Shown: positions 29,061 to 38,701, counted from the first letter of the stretch. The stretch is 64,000 bases of DNA from Psychrobacter urativorans (GCF_001298525.1 NZ_CP012678.1:248001-312000); one strand, 5' to 3'. Made by a program: numbers and translations. Notes: generated by a model not told the origin, from the sequence alone.

Positions 29061-30200
29061 CTAACGCGCACTTATCTCTGGTACTGAACGCAATTCTTCA
29101 CCGGTATATTCCGCACTTGGGCGAATAATACGGTTGTTAGCACGTTGCTCGAATACGTGAGCCGCCCAACCTGTCAGACGTGAGCAGACAAAAATTGGCG
29201 TGAACAACTTCGTTGGAATACCCATGAAGTGATAAGCTGAGGCATGGAAAAAGTCTGCATTACAGAATAGTTTTTTCTCGCGCCACATCACTTCTTCACA
29301 GCGTACCGATACTGGGTATAACACTTCATCACCCACATCTTTACCTAGCTTTTCAGCCCAGCCTTTGATAACGACGTTACGTGGGTCAGATTCACTATAG
29401 ATAGCATGACCAAAGCCCATGATCTTATCTTTACGAGCCAGCATTGCCATCATCTCTTTTTCGGCTTCATCTGGTGAGGTAAAGTTCTCAATCATATCCA
29501 TCGCTGCTTCGTTCGCGCCGCCATGTAAATGACCACGTAATGAACCAATCGCACCCGTAATGCAAGAATGGATATCAGACAAGGTAGAGGCACAAACACG
29601 AGCAGTAAAAGTTGAGGCGTTAAATTCGTGCTCAGCATAAAGAATCAGTGATACGTTCATAACCTTAGTATGCAGCTCGTTTGGCTTTTCACCTTTTAGC
29701 AGATGTAAGAAGTGACCGCCAATGGTGTCATCATCAGTTTCGGTTTCGATACGTACATTGTCATGGGTAAAGCGATACCAATAGTTAATGATTGAAGGGA
29801 AGACCGCTAACATGCGGTCTGCTTGGTCATTTTCTTCAGCAAAGTCGAGTTCGGTTTCAAGATTACCGAGCATAGAACAACCAGTACGCAAAACATCCAT
29901 TGGATGGGCGCTGGCAGGGATACGCTCAAGGACATCTTTCAATGCTTGAGGTAAACCACGTAAGCCTTTTAATTTAGTTTGATAAGCATCAAGCTCGCTT
30001 TGGGTTGGTAAGTTGCCGTATAGCAACATATAAGCGACTTCTTCAAAGATACATTTTTCTGCAAGCTCTGACACATCATAACCACGGTAAGTCAGACCAG
30101 AGCCTGATTTACCCACGGTAGATAGAGCGGTCTTGCCAGCGACTTGACCGCGTAGACCTGCGCCTGACAATACTTTTGCTGATTGGTTTTGTGCTGCCAT
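29061..30200 (-). CDS. prpC: 2-methylcitrate synthase PrpC
   Basis: Citrate-synthase-fold enzyme condensing propionyl-CoA with oxaloacetate. Seen: GLTYRGYDVSELAEKC near residue 35, catalytic His regions GHLHGGANEAAMDM and GFGHAIYSESDPR, and the short 379-residue length typical of 2-methylcitrate synthases. I chose ATG 30200 (MAAQNQSAKV), which has AAAGGA upstream; the longer frame from 30308 adds 36 residues with no similarity to the family. It lies between prpB and acnD on the same strand. Confidence 0.93.
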   Translation of the reverse strand: MAAQNQSAKVLSGAGLRGQVAGKTALSTVGKSGSGLTYRGYDVSELAEKCIFEEVAYMLLYGNLPTQSELDAYQTKLKGLRGLPQALKDVLERIPASAHPMDVLRTGCSMLGNLETELDFAEENDQADRMLAVFPSIINYWYRFTHDNVRIETETDDDTIGGHFLHLLKGEKPNELHTKVMNVSLILYAEHEFNASTFTARVCASTLSDIHSCITGAIGSLRGHLHGGANEAAMDMIENFTSPDEAEKEMMAMLARKDKIMGFGHAIYSESDPRNVVIKGWAEKLGKDVGDEVLYPVSVRCEEVMWREKKLFCNADFFHASAYHFMGIPTKLFTPIFVCSRLTGWAAHVFEQRANNRIIRPSAEYTGEELRSVPEISAR

Positions 30201-30333
30201 GATAAATTCCTTTTTGTTGGTAGCTAGTGTTGAATCAAAGATAAAGGGGTTATAACTCTTGCATACTGCGCTGGCATACTCATTGATACAAAATCCAGCG
30301 CCTTGCACTTTACATAACGGCTAACTGCTAAAA

Positions 30334-31224
30334 CTACTTATTATCTGCAAACAATTTGTCTAGCGTTTGCTCAAACTCATGATAGTTTAAGAAATCATAG
30401 AGCTCCATACGGGTTTGCATGGTATCGACGACTTTTTCTTGCGTGCCGTCAGACAACAGATGCTGATAAACATTTAATGCCGCTTTATTCATCGCACGAA
30501 ATGCCGATAGTGGGTAAAGCACCATATCGACGCCAACACCATGTAATTGTTCGGTGGTATAAAGATCGGTCTGACCAAACTCAGTCATGTTGGCAAGGAC
30601 TGGAATATCAAGCACGTCAGTGAATTTGCGATACATCTCAATATCAGTCAACGCTTCAGCAAAAATCATATCAGCGCCCGCTTCTTGAAAGGCAACCGCA
30701 CGCTCAACAGCTGCATCAAGACCTTCAACAGATAAAGCGTCAGTACGCGCCATCACCACAAAGTCATTATCAACTTTGGCATCAAGTGCTGCTTTTAAGC
30801 GATCAACCATTTCTGAGATACTAACGATTTCTTTATTCGGGCGGTGACCACAGCGCTTTTGCGCCACTTGGTCTTCGATATGCACTGCAGCAACACCGGC
30901 TTTTTCCATTTTACGAATGGTTTGGGCAATGTTAAATGCGCCACCAAAGCCAGTATCGATATCAACCAATAATGGGGTATCAACGGCATCGGTAATACGG
31001 CGCGCATCTTCTAAAACATTATCAAGGCTGGTCATGCCAAGGTCTGGCAGACCAAACGAGGCATTTGCCACGCCAGCGCCAGAGAGATATAGCGCTTGGT
31101 GACCGACTTGCGTTGCCATCATAGCGGTATAAGCGTTAATTGCGCCTGCGATCTGTAGTGGTTGGTTGTTATCGTTTTTTTGTTTCATTGCACTGCGAAA
31201 GCGAGCGCCAGCTGATAGGGTCAT
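30334..31224 (-). CDS. prpB: 2-methylisocitrate lyase PrpB
   Basis: Isocitrate-lyase superfamily enzyme that cleaves 2-methylisocitrate to pyruvate and succinate, the last step of the cycle. Seen: DIDTGFGG Mg-binding region near residue 86, catalytic [10 protein letters not shown] near 122, and [20 protein letters not shown] near 160. Length 296 fits. AAGGA precedes ATG 31224. It is the first gene of the minus-strand prp transcript; the usual regulator gene (PrpR or a GntR type) is not visible next to it. Confidence 0.94.
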   Translation of the reverse strand: MTLSAGARFRSAMKQKNDNNQPLQIAGAINAYTAMMATQVGHQALYLSGAGVANASFGLPDLGMTSLDNVLEDARRITDAVDTPLLVDIDTGFGGAFNIAQTIRKMEKAGVAAVHIEDQVAQKRCGHRPNKEIVSISEMVDRLKAALDAKVDNDFVVMARTDALSVEGLDAAVERAVAFQEAGADMIFAEALTDIEMYRKFTDVLDIPVLANMTEFGQTDLYTTEQLHGVGVDMVLYPLSAFRAMNKAALNVYQHLLSDGTQEKVVDTMQTRMELYDFLNYHEFEQTLDKLFADNK

Positions 31225-31535
31225 GCGAGAATCCTTGCGTAAAGGGTTGGTCTTATCAAAGTAGTGTCAGGCGATAGTTATCATTAACCTTGCCTGTATG
31301 CCCTTAGAGTATAGGTAATTACTCTGCTTTTGAAGAGGTGCTTATTCTGTATTATTAAAATATAGTAATAAAACAATGTAATTAAATTACATATATTCGA
31401 TTAATAAATAATACTATCCATTAATCGTTGATTTAGTCATCTTGTTATTCATTTTGGTAAAACCGGATGATAGTTTGCTATCTATTATTTAACATTTGGT
31501 TACAATTTTAGCTATTGGTCTTTATAATTATCAAT
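31225..31535 (-). promoter_or_regulatory. Upstream region of the prp cluster
   Basis: 311 bases between prpB and the Nramp terminator, with no open frame of note. It must hold the prpBC-acnD promoter. On the minus strand TATACT near 31310 could be a -10, but I see no good -35 and no operator I recognise. AT-rich towards 31360-31500. Confidence 0.35.
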
Positions 31536-31572
31536 AAAAAAGCCCTCTTAGTTTAACTAAAAGGGCTTTTAA
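31536..31572 (-). terminator. Rho-independent terminator after the Nramp-family gene
   Basis: AAAAGCCCT(C)TTAGTT pairs with AACTAAAAGGGCTTTT around a short loop, one bulged base; A- and T-runs on both sides. It lies 43 bases past the minus-strand stop codon of the transporter. Confidence 0.85.
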
Positions 31573-31614
31573 TCTATCGATTATATGATTATCTATACGA
31601 GCTAACAGTTATCC

Positions 31615-32919
31615 TTAACCAAGGATACCTGCAAGGTTGGCTAAGAATAACAGGGTAAAGCCACCTAAAAACACCAGACTTGCTATCGAATAGGCATTCA
31701 TGCCGGCTGATAGTTTTTTATGGTTTTTCACGAGCGAGTAGTTTAACCAACCAAAGATAGGCGCGGATATAAATGCCGATATCATCGCGAACTTTAGCAT
31801 TGCGCCTAATTGTCCAGCAAAGAAGCTAATAATCACCAGACCGCCACCGATAGCATAAGTGGTCCAAAAAGCGATTTGCTTTTTGTTAATCTCGTCTTCG
31901 CCTTTTAGCAAGCGCCAGCATTCGGCGTTGGCACGTCCGTAACCATCCGCACAGGTAATCGTCGTCCCAAACATACACATGAAGGCGACAAAGGCGACCA
32001 GTAGTCTTGACCATTCACCGATAGTGGCGGTATACATATTGATCAGCTGATCAATATAAGCAACACCGGCGGTTTGAATCTCTTGACCAGAGCCGTATTG
32101 TACGAAGACACCTAACGCTAAAAAGAACAAGGCTAGAACAGCAGAGACTAAGAAGCCGACATTAAAATCCAGTAACCCCTGACGATGCGTCGTATTGTCC
32201 GCTTTTCTTTTTGCAGATGTCCACATCGACGTTATGGCAGCGAACTCAAGTGGTGCTGGCATCCAACCCATCAAAGCAACAATAAAGCCTAAAGTCGCTA
32301 AATTCCAAGGAGATGCCAGGACAAAGTCAGCAACCATCACCGTCGGTTTGCCAGCCGCAATCATCACCGCCACCACGGTTGCAGATACAAGCGCAATCAT
32401 AATCCACTTAGTCACACCATCAAGCAACTTATAGTGACCAGCAATCAGGAAAAACCAACATACAGCAACGATGATGACAGCTAAGGCAATACTTGATAAT
32501 CCCAAAGAAGCTGGCAGCATAAAGCCTAATATTACGGCAGCAAGTAATGTCACGGCACCCGTACTAATCACCGCCGATAAAATGGATAGAATAAAATAAA
32601 CCCAAAGATAAGCTTTTGAGCGCTTGGCATAACCGGCAATTAAGCTCTCGCCCGTGTCGTAAACATAATCAGTACCAAAACGAAAAAATGGATATTTAAA
32701 GACATTGGCTAAAATAATCATAATCGCCAATTGCCAGCCGTATAGTGCACCTGCTTGCGTGGATGAAATCAGATGCGAGCCACCAATTGCCGCAGTTGCC
32801 ATTAAAATGCCGGGACCAAAAATTCGCCAGCTAAAGCCTTTTTGTGCAACGCTAGAATTAGGTTCGGTTAAGTCGATAGCTGTACTATCATCAGGGTTGT
32901 TAAGTTGTTGTGCAGTCAT
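31615..32919 (-). CDS. Nramp-family (MntH-like) transporter with atypical metal-site motifs
   Basis: Polytopic inner-membrane protein of 434 residues with 11 or so hydrophobic helices. The Nramp frame is recognisable from FGPGILMATAAIGGSHLIS in helix 1, TDYVYDTGESLIAGYAK and the helix-6 region GWMPAPLEFAAITSMW. Typical metal transporters have DPGN in helix 1 and MPH in helix 6; here these places read GGSH and MPAP, so the Asp, Asn and His-side ligands appear to be missing or shifted. Substrate may therefore not be Mn/Fe. I chose ATG 32919 (MTAQQLNN) because GAGGT lies just upstream; the longer frame from 32997 has none. A LysR gene lies upstream on the same strand. Confidence 0.8.
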   Translation of the reverse strand: MTAQQLNNPDDSTAIDLTEPNSSVAQKGFSWRIFGPGILMATAAIGGSHLISSTQAGALYGWQLAIMIILANVFKYPFFRFGTDYVYDTGESLIAGYAKRSKAYLWVYFILSILSAVISTGAVTLLAAVILGFMLPASLGLSSIALAVIIVAVCWFFLIAGHYKLLDGVTKWIMIALVSATVVAVMIAAGKPTVMVADFVLASPWNLATLGFIVALMGWMPAPLEFAAITSMWTSAKRKADNTTHRQGLLDFNVGFLVSAVLALFFLALGVFVQYGSGQEIQTAGVAYIDQLINMYTATIGEWSRLLVAFVAFMCMFGTTITCADGYGRANAECWRLLKGEDEINKKQIAFWTTYAIGGGLVIISFFAGQLGAMLKFAMISAFISAPIFGWLNYSLVKNHKKLSAGMNAYSIASLVFLGGFTLLFLANLAGILG

Positions 32920-33188
32920 GAGTACCTCAAAAGTGTTCAAGCGGCAAGCCGTCACCATCCTGTGAGTGCTTGCCCATTGCAATTTGCCAGTAATCATTAC
33001 AGCAAAGTATAAAAGACATAAATCGTGGCGGGGACTGTATCACACCTCGCTTAATGCAAGATAATGATGATTTTTACGGATGTCGCTAAGAGATAGTTAG
33101 GTATACGCTATATTTTTTAGCCGTACTTTATAAGCTATTTATAGATTAACAATGCGCTTAATAATAAGTCGTCGACAGTATTAAATAA

Positions 33189-34175
33189 TTAAACAAAATG
33201 TTGACGACGGTAAGTAATCCCGCGCCGCTCATACACTTGATAAGTGGCACTCAATAAATCGGGAATTCTTGGATGAACAAAGTCTTTTAGCGTATGCAGA
33301 TAAATAGGCGAGGTCACGTTTTCATGCACCAGACGCTGATAGCTAATCTGCTCAGTGCGTACCGTCTGTAGGCTGGCTGGTACTAAGGTAATCCCTTCAC
33401 CAGCCGCCACCAACCCAAGCGCGACTTGCAAATCACTTACTTTCGTGGTCATAAATGGCGTAATACCGTACTGTGCAAAAAGATGCAGTAATGGTTCCGT
33501 CTCTGTATTGGCGGTAATGGCTTTACCATCCGTTTTTGAAGAAGCACTGCTATTGGCTATTTGCCCTGGCAGGTGCGTTTGATGGTATAAAATTAAGCGA
33601 TTATTAGCCAAATCAATCAAGCGTTGTTCAGGATTGTCGGCAAGGGGGTGCGCTTTTGGCAGTGCAACCACATAACGCTCGTGGCGCAATAGTATTTGCT
33701 GAATCCACGGGTCTTTATGTGAAAAACGGCTAAAACCGATATCAATTTCGCCACTTTTTAATGCTTCAATTTGTTGATAAGAGCTGATATCTTTTAAATT
33801 GACATCAATATCCGTGCTTAAATGTGAGCGTTGCTGCTTTAACGTAGCAATAATTTCGGGTAGTAGCCCATATAGTACGGACGGCACAAAACCTATATTT
33901 AACGTGGTACTGGGCGCAGATAAGCGCTGGGTCATACTGGTAATGGTATCTAGCTCTGTCAATACAGCACTGATCTTATCATAAAAAAAACGACCCGCTT
34001 CGGTCAACTGTAGTGGTCTGTTATAGCGATCAATCAATAGGACACCCATGTCGGTTTCTAACTGTTTCAATAGCCGACTTAAACTAGGCTGTGACAAGCC
34101 AGTTGTTTTTGCTGCCGCACTAAAGCTCTGTAGGTTAGCAATGGCAATAAAGGCGTTGAGTTGCTTTAAATCCAT
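33189..34175 (-). CDS. LysR-family transcriptional regulator
   Basis: 328 residues: N-terminal winged helix-turn-helix (MDLKQLNAFIAIANLQSFSA, then TGLSQPSLSRLLKQLETDMG, residues 1-60) and a periplasmic-binding-protein-like effector domain (about 90-300) with the typical IDIGFSRF and LVAAGEGITLVPASL turns. AAGGAT precedes the ATG. It is 270 bases upstream of the Nramp-type transporter on the same strand, so that gene or an unlinked one may be its target. It carries an unusual linker rich in Ser/Thr/Lys around residues 205-225. No divergently transcribed close target is present: the next gene, at 34425, starts 249 bases away. Confidence 0.88.
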   Translation of the reverse strand: MDLKQLNAFIAIANLQSFSAAAKTTGLSQPSLSRLLKQLETDMGVLLIDRYNRPLQLTEAGRFFYDKISAVLTELDTITSMTQRLSAPSTTLNIGFVPSVLYGLLPEIIATLKQQRSHLSTDIDVNLKDISSYQQIEALKSGEIDIGFSRFSHKDPWIQQILLRHERYVVALPKAHPLADNPEQRLIDLANNRLILYHQTHLPGQIANSSASSKTDGKAITANTETEPLLHLFAQYGITPFMTTKVSDLQVALGLVAAGEGITLVPASLQTVRTEQISYQRLVHENVTSPIYLHTLKDFVHPRIPDLLSATYQVYERRGITYRRQHFV

Positions 34176-34424
34176 AGGGCAATATCCTTAAACCTCATGT
34201 TTAATCATATTTTGCAATATTATCTTTATAAATGGCATCATTTTTGCTTATAGTTTACTTATAAAAAATAAAATTAGTGATAAAAATCCAAATTTTGCTT
34301 GAAGGTAGCGTGCTTGCCCTTTATATTGTGCATGTCTAGCAGCGTTACATTTTAGCAAAACATCTTAACGTAATGTAATGATAGCGGTCACTTAATATTC
34401 ATGACGACATTGGCGTAATACACT

Positions 34425-35300
34425 ATGACTGATTCAGATAACTATAATAACGCCAATAATGATAGTGATGCACGTGCCGATAGCGATACGAAACTTAGCA
34501 AGTCTAAGCGTACTAGCGATATTTATGAACGCTTTTTAAGTCGGGTGCAGCAACTTGATAGCGAAGTTAGCGAAACTGACGTTGATGATGGTTTTAGTAA
34601 GGAGTCGTTATACGAGCCATTAAGTGAGGCAGAATTAGGGCTTTTTGCTGATTTTAGTGACAGCAATGACAATGAACCGCACTTAGCTGTGCCTCAGTAT
34701 GAACATGACGATATTAAAGAACATCTAAATACTGATGAAAGACTTGATAATGAGGAGAGTAAATCAGCTAATAATGCTGATAGCATAAATAACAGTCAGA
34801 ATGCTGATATCGCTATTGAACATATTGATGAAACTACTCATTCCGATGTCAGTGTTCATCATCAACTGACAAAAAATATAGAAAAATCCAAAACATCAGG
34901 TGCCGTAAGAGGTCGGCAAGTCAGTAGTGTTAAGCTCCTTATCATTGGCGTGGTTTGCGGATTATTATTAAGCGCCAGTATGGTTTTTCTGCTCAATAAA
35001 ACAGGGCTATTAACTGCCTTAACCGATAATTCAGTGCTTGATAGTTCTGAAACGATAACACCAAGTGCAAAAGTGAATGTACCAGCAACGCCTGCATCTA
35101 TACCCCAACCAACAGCCATAACGACTGCTGATGCTCCCCAAACATCTCCTGAAAGTAATACGGTAACAGCGCAGCAAACGTCAGCCAATAAAGCTACGAC
35201 AACACAACCGAATAGTGACGCTATACCTGAGGCAGATATTACCTATGAGGATTTTAGGGAAGAGGCGCAAAACACTTTATATCGTGAGACCAAAGATTAA
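34425..35300 (+). CDS. Hypothetical acidic protein with one membrane helix
   Basis: 291 residues, unrecognised. Residues 1-160 are strongly acidic and low in hydrophobics (Asp/Ser/Glu/Asn-rich). One membrane helix follows near 166-186 (VKLLIIGVVCGLLLSASMVF), then a Thr/Pro/Ala-rich tail (about 200-275) of periplasmic-linker type ending in a charged segment. The positive residues before the helix suggest the acidic half is cytoplasmic and the TP-rich half periplasmic. 114 bases separate it from truC on the same strand. Function unknown; a cell-division or envelope linker role would be a guess. Confidence 0.7.
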   Translation: MTDSDNYNNANNDSDARADSDTKLSKSKRTSDIYERFLSRVQQLDSEVSETDVDDGFSKESLYEPLSEAELGLFADFSDSNDNEPHLAVPQYEHDDIKEHLNTDERLDNEESKSANNADSINNSQNADIAIEHIDETTHSDVSVHHQLTKNIEKSKTSGAVRGRQVSSVKLLIIGVVCGLLLSASMVFLLNKTGLLTALTDNSVLDSSETITPSAKVNVPATPASIPQPTAITTADAPQTSPESNTVTAQQTSANKATTTQPNSDAIPEADITYEDFREEAQNTLYRETKD

Positions 35301-35413
35301 TTAGATGGCTCTTAAACAATGAAAAAATGGTTCATGAATTAATTATTGGAAAACCTTTATATGTGACTTGGTCAGGTGCGATAAAAAAGATATATAATTA
35401 CAGTATCTAAAGT

Positions 35414-36199
35414 ATGGGCACTGAACACATGAATATCGAAAACGATACCACTAACCAAACCGATAATAAAATAGATATCATCTATGAAGATGAATTTTTG
35501 GTGGCGATTAATAAAGAGGCTGGTCTATTGGTGCATCGCAGTTGGCTGGATAAAGGCGAAACGCGCTTTGCTATGCAACTCACCCGTGATGCGGTAGGTT
35601 GCCATGTCTTTCCGGTGCATAGGCTGGATAAGCCTACCTCAGGCGTGTTGTTATTTGCCAAGAGTCCAGCCGTAGCGCGTAGCCTTACCGAAGCTTTTAC
35701 TGCGCACGAAGTTACCAAGCAATATTTAGCTGTGGTGCGGGGCTTTATGCCAGAACAGGGCACTGTGGATTATGCGTTGAGCTTTCAGCCCGATGCCATT
35801 GCCGATAAGCTTGCTGACTTGGACAAACCCCCTCAAGAGGCGGTAACCCATTGGGAGAGTTTGGCACAAGTTGAGCTGCCATTTACGGTGTCAAAAAAGC
35901 ATGAGACTAGCCGCTATAGTCTTATGCGTTTAACACCTGAGACCGGACGCAAGCATCAGCTGCGTCGGCACATGAGACATGTATTCCATCATATAGTGGG
36001 TGATACCAGTCACGGCGACGGACGGCACAATCGGTTTTTTCGTGCTCAATATGGCTGTCAGCGCATGCTACTGCATGCCGAGAGTTTAGCGCTCAACCAT
36101 CCAGTTACCGGTGAGCCATTGTTACTAAAAGCGGAATTAGACGATCAATGGCGGCGCATTATGGAAGAATTTGCTTGGGTAAATAGCGCTGATAATTAA
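35414..36199 (+). CDS. truC: tRNA pseudouridine synthase C (RluA family)
   Basis: RluA-type pseudouridine synthase, most like TruC, which makes pseudouridine 65 in tRNA. Seen: catalytic Asp in HRLDKPTSGVLLFAKS near residue 72, ETGRKHQLRRHMRHVFHHI near 175, and DTSHGDGRHNRFFR, a block typical of TruC. 261 residues without an S4 domain, as expected. Two starts are possible (35414 and 35429, MNIEND); neither has a clear ribosome site. It ends before a strong bidirectional terminator at 36257. Confidence 0.88.
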   Translation: MGTEHMNIENDTTNQTDNKIDIIYEDEFLVAINKEAGLLVHRSWLDKGETRFAMQLTRDAVGCHVFPVHRLDKPTSGVLLFAKSPAVARSLTEAFTAHEVTKQYLAVVRGFMPEQGTVDYALSFQPDAIADKLADLDKPPQEAVTHWESLAQVELPFTVSKKHETSRYSLMRLTPETGRKHQLRRHMRHVFHHIVGDTSHGDGRHNRFFRAQYGCQRMLLHAESLALNHPVTGEPLLLKAELDDQWRRIMEEFAWVNSADN

Positions 36200-36256
36200 G
36201 CAATATAAAATCTAACCAGTAGACATGAAATTCTGTTTTCTTCCCATTTCTTCCAA

Positions 36257-36293
36257 AAAAAACAAACCTACCGTGAAGATAGGTTTGTTTTTT
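36257..36293. terminator. Bidirectional rho-independent terminator between truC and the 2-hydroxyacid dehydrogenase
   Basis: AAAAAACAAACCTA pairs perfectly with TAGGTTTGTTTTTT around a 9-base loop; A-run and T-run serve both convergent genes. Confidence 0.92.
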
Positions 36294-36319
36294 ATTTACA
36301 CGGTTTTAAATCACTATAT

Positions 36320-37276
36320 TTATTGAATAACAATGTTTTCTTGTGCGCCTTTTTCCCATTTAACAATATTGTTAAAGGTAATTTCGGCTCTTCTGACCAT
36401 GGCTTCCTCTGTTGCATATCCAACATGCGGAACAAGAACCGTATTTGGAGCAGTTAAGATAGGGTAGTCTGTAGGAACAGGCGGTTCCATCTCTACTCTG
36501 TCTAAACCGGCGCCAGCGATAGTGCCATTGTGCAGTGCTGCTGCCAAAGCATCATGATCAACAATCGGTCCAATGGCGGTATTGATTAAGAATGAACTGG
36601 TTTTCATCAATGCCAGCTTATCTTTATCAATCAGGTTTTTGGTTTCAGCGGTTAGTGGTATATGAAGGGTGACAATGTCACTCGCCTTTAAGACGTCATC
36701 TAGCGACTTATATTCCACCCCTTTATCTACCAGTTCTTGATTGACGCTTCTATTGTATGCAATGACTTTACAGCCATAAGCCAAACCTAATTTGGCGACT
36801 GCGCTGCCGATATCGCCAGTACCTAGAATCCCTAAGGTTTTACCATTTAAATCAATCTGGCGGTAGCCATTCTTAGTACCACCTTCTCTAGTTATCGCAT
36901 CTAACGGTACAATGTTGCGTAGCAGTGCCGTTATTAGCCCAAAGGTAAGTTCGGCTACAGAGTTGGTGCTATAACCGGCGGCATTTGAGACTTTAATGCC
37001 TTTTTCTTTACATTTTTCTAAATCGATATGGTTATAACCCGTGAAGGCAATTGAAATGTACTTTAACTTTTCTGCAGCATCGATCACGTCGCTACTTAAT
37101 GGCGTATTAGCGAGCACTAAAATTTCTGCATCTTTAATTCTGAGCTTAATCGTCTCATCATCTAATTTTCCATCATCATATGCCACTAACTCATGACCGT
37201 TATCAGTCAAAGATTTTGTTATTATATTTAATTCTTCATTACTGATTCCTAGAGATTCTAAAATTACAATTTTCAT
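36320..37276 (-). CDS. D-isomer-specific 2-hydroxyacid dehydrogenase with altered catalytic motif
   Basis: 318-residue NAD(P)-dependent dehydrogenase. Seen: Rossmann motif GILGTGDIGSAVAKLGLAYG near residue 148, Glu-region GAGLDRVEMEPP near 255, and catalytic His in VPHVGYATEEAM near 283. The family motif that normally carries the substrate-binding Arg (NxARGxxVD) reads INTAIGPIVD here; the codon is ATT (Ile), checked on the minus strand. So Arg is replaced while Glu and His remain, which may mean an altered substrate or a weakened activity. AAGGAAAG precedes ATG. Nothing nearby indicates a pathway. Confidence 0.85.
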   Translation of the reverse strand: MKIVILESLGISNEELNIITKSLTDNGHELVAYDDGKLDDETIKLRIKDAEILVLANTPLSSDVIDAAEKLKYISIAFTGYNHIDLEKCKEKGIKVSNAAGYSTNSVAELTFGLITALLRNIVPLDAITREGGTKNGYRQIDLNGKTLGILGTGDIGSAVAKLGLAYGCKVIAYNRSVNQELVDKGVEYKSLDDVLKASDIVTLHIPLTAETKNLIDKDKLALMKTSSFLINTAIGPIVDHDALAAALHNGTIAGAGLDRVEMEPPVPTDYPILTAPNTVLVPHVGYATEEAMVRRAEITFNNIVKWEKGAQENIVIQ

Positions 37277-37389
37277 TTTTTATCTTTCCTTAGTTTTTAT
37301 GGTTACATTTAGTCATACTATTTGCTTTTTACATAAGCATACCATTGTTCAGGCATTTTTTAAAATGAGCTAGGCGGACCATACCATAG

Positions 37390-37464
37390 AAACTAAGGTG
37401 GGAGGTTTTAATCAGACAGCCTGACTCAAGTAAACCAATCTCCGAGATACTCGGGGCGGTTTAC
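37390..37464 (+). mobile_element. Relic of an IS3-family end (same family as the element at 62378-63686)
   Basis: Bases 37417-37464 match the reverse complement of the orfB-side end of the right-hand IS (62378-62425) at about 40 of 48 positions by my alignment, including an exact stretch TGACTCAAGTAAA and the terminal TCGGGGCGGTT. The preceding bases (AAACTAAGGTGGGAGGTTTTA) instead resemble the left end of the other IS at 54781. No transposase frame remains. It is a solo or chimeric end lying 200 bases upstream of rluF. The rest of the gap from 37277 to 37663 holds nothing I can name. Confidence 0.6.
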
Positions 37465-37663
37465 CTTTGACATCATGACGAAGCGCTTTTGACGCCATCT
37501 TGATTGATACGATTTTAGATACATTTCTAGATTTTTGCCTATATCGCCTGAAATGGGTACTGAATTTCCTATATAATGTCAGCCATCTCGTTGTTAATAA
37601 TCCATTCAATTTAAGCTTTTTTCTTAGCAAGAAAGGCTTTTTATTAGGTAAAAACGGCACTTT

Positions 37664-38647
37664 ATGTTTAACACTTCCTCGACTCGTTTAAATAAATACA
37701 TCAGCGAAAGCGGTATTTGCTCTCGAAGAGATGCTGACCGCTTTATTGAACAAGGTAATGTATACCTCAATGGTAAGCGTGCTGCGATGGGTGCGCAAGT
37801 GGTTGCTGGAGATACGGTAAAAGTCAACGGGCAGCTCATTGAGCCAAAAGAAGCGGATGACTTTGTTTTTATTGTCTTAAATAAGCCAGTCGGCATTGTG
37901 AGTACAACGGAAAGCTCCGAGAAAAACAACATTGTTGATTTTGTTAGACATAGCGTACGTATTTTCCCGATTGGGCGTTTGGATAAAGACTCTCAGGGTT
38001 TGATATTTTTGACCAGTAATGGCGATTTGGTCAATAAAGTGTTACGTGCTGGTAATAACCACGAGAAAGATTATGTGGTGACGGTGAATAAGCCGATAAC
38101 GGATAGTTTTATTGAGGGTTTGGCTGGTGGCGTGCCTATTTTAGGGAAGATGACGAAAAAATGCCCCGTCACTAAGGTGTCGCCTAACGTGTTTAACATC
38201 ACGCTAGTACAGGGTTTAAATCGCCAAATTCGTCGTATGTGTGAGCATTTTGGCTATGAAGTCGTGAAGCTTGAGCGTACGCGAATTATGAATGTGAATC
38301 TGAAAGGTATACCCGTTGGCGATTGGCGAGATTTAACAGAAAAAGAGTTGTCTGTTTTACTTAAATCGATAGAAGATTCTTCTTCAGAAGACAATTCTTC
38401 GGCTAAGAAATCTCGTAATGCGCCCCGCAAAAAGCCTCGTACTGATGATTCATCAAAAGCAAAAGCGTCTTCAAAAACAACGGGTGCAGCAAAGGGCAGT
38501 GCTAAACATTCCAAAGATGGTGCTAGAAAACCAGCGGGTTCTAAAGGTAAAGAGTGGCGTCCTTTTAGTGATGGCAAGAAATCTGGCGGCAAGGGTAAAC
38601 CTGCTGCCAATGGCAGGCGTCCTGCAAAAGGTCGAGGTTCTAAGTAG
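37664..38647 (+). CDS. rluF: 23S rRNA pseudouridine synthase RluF
   Basis: RsuA/RluB/E/F family enzyme: N-terminal S4 RNA-binding domain ([20 protein letters not shown] near residue 8), catalytic Asp in [18 protein letters not shown] near 107, and [15 protein letters not shown] near 187, all of the RluF pattern (pseudouridine 2604 of 23S rRNA). The core ends near residue 235. A further 90 residues form a Lys/Ser/Gly/Ala-rich basic tail, probably a non-specific RNA-binding extension. The terminator at 38702 follows. Confidence 0.9.
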   Translation: MFNTSSTRLNKYISESGICSRRDADRFIEQGNVYLNGKRAAMGAQVVAGDTVKVNGQLIEPKEADDFVFIVLNKPVGIVSTTESSEKNNIVDFVRHSVRIFPIGRLDKDSQGLIFLTSNGDLVNKVLRAGNNHEKDYVVTVNKPITDSFIEGLAGGVPILGKMTKKCPVTKVSPNVFNITLVQGLNRQIRRMCEHFGYEVVKLERTRIMNVNLKGIPVGDWRDLTEKELSVLLKSIEDSSSEDNSSAKKSRNAPRKKPRTDDSSKAKASSKTTGAAKGSAKHSKDGARKPAGSKGKEWRPFSDGKKSGGKGKPAANGRRPAKGRGSK

Positions 38648-38701
38648 TCTTAGCAGCTGTCTAAGTAAATGATGCCACTACACACCAAAGATTAGGCCAT
38701 A

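Noticed and set aside
37412..37660. 82-codon minus-strand frame upstream of rluF
   Set aside because: Only its last residues resemble a transposase end, and the DNA is better explained as a non-coding IS terminus; the rest looks random.
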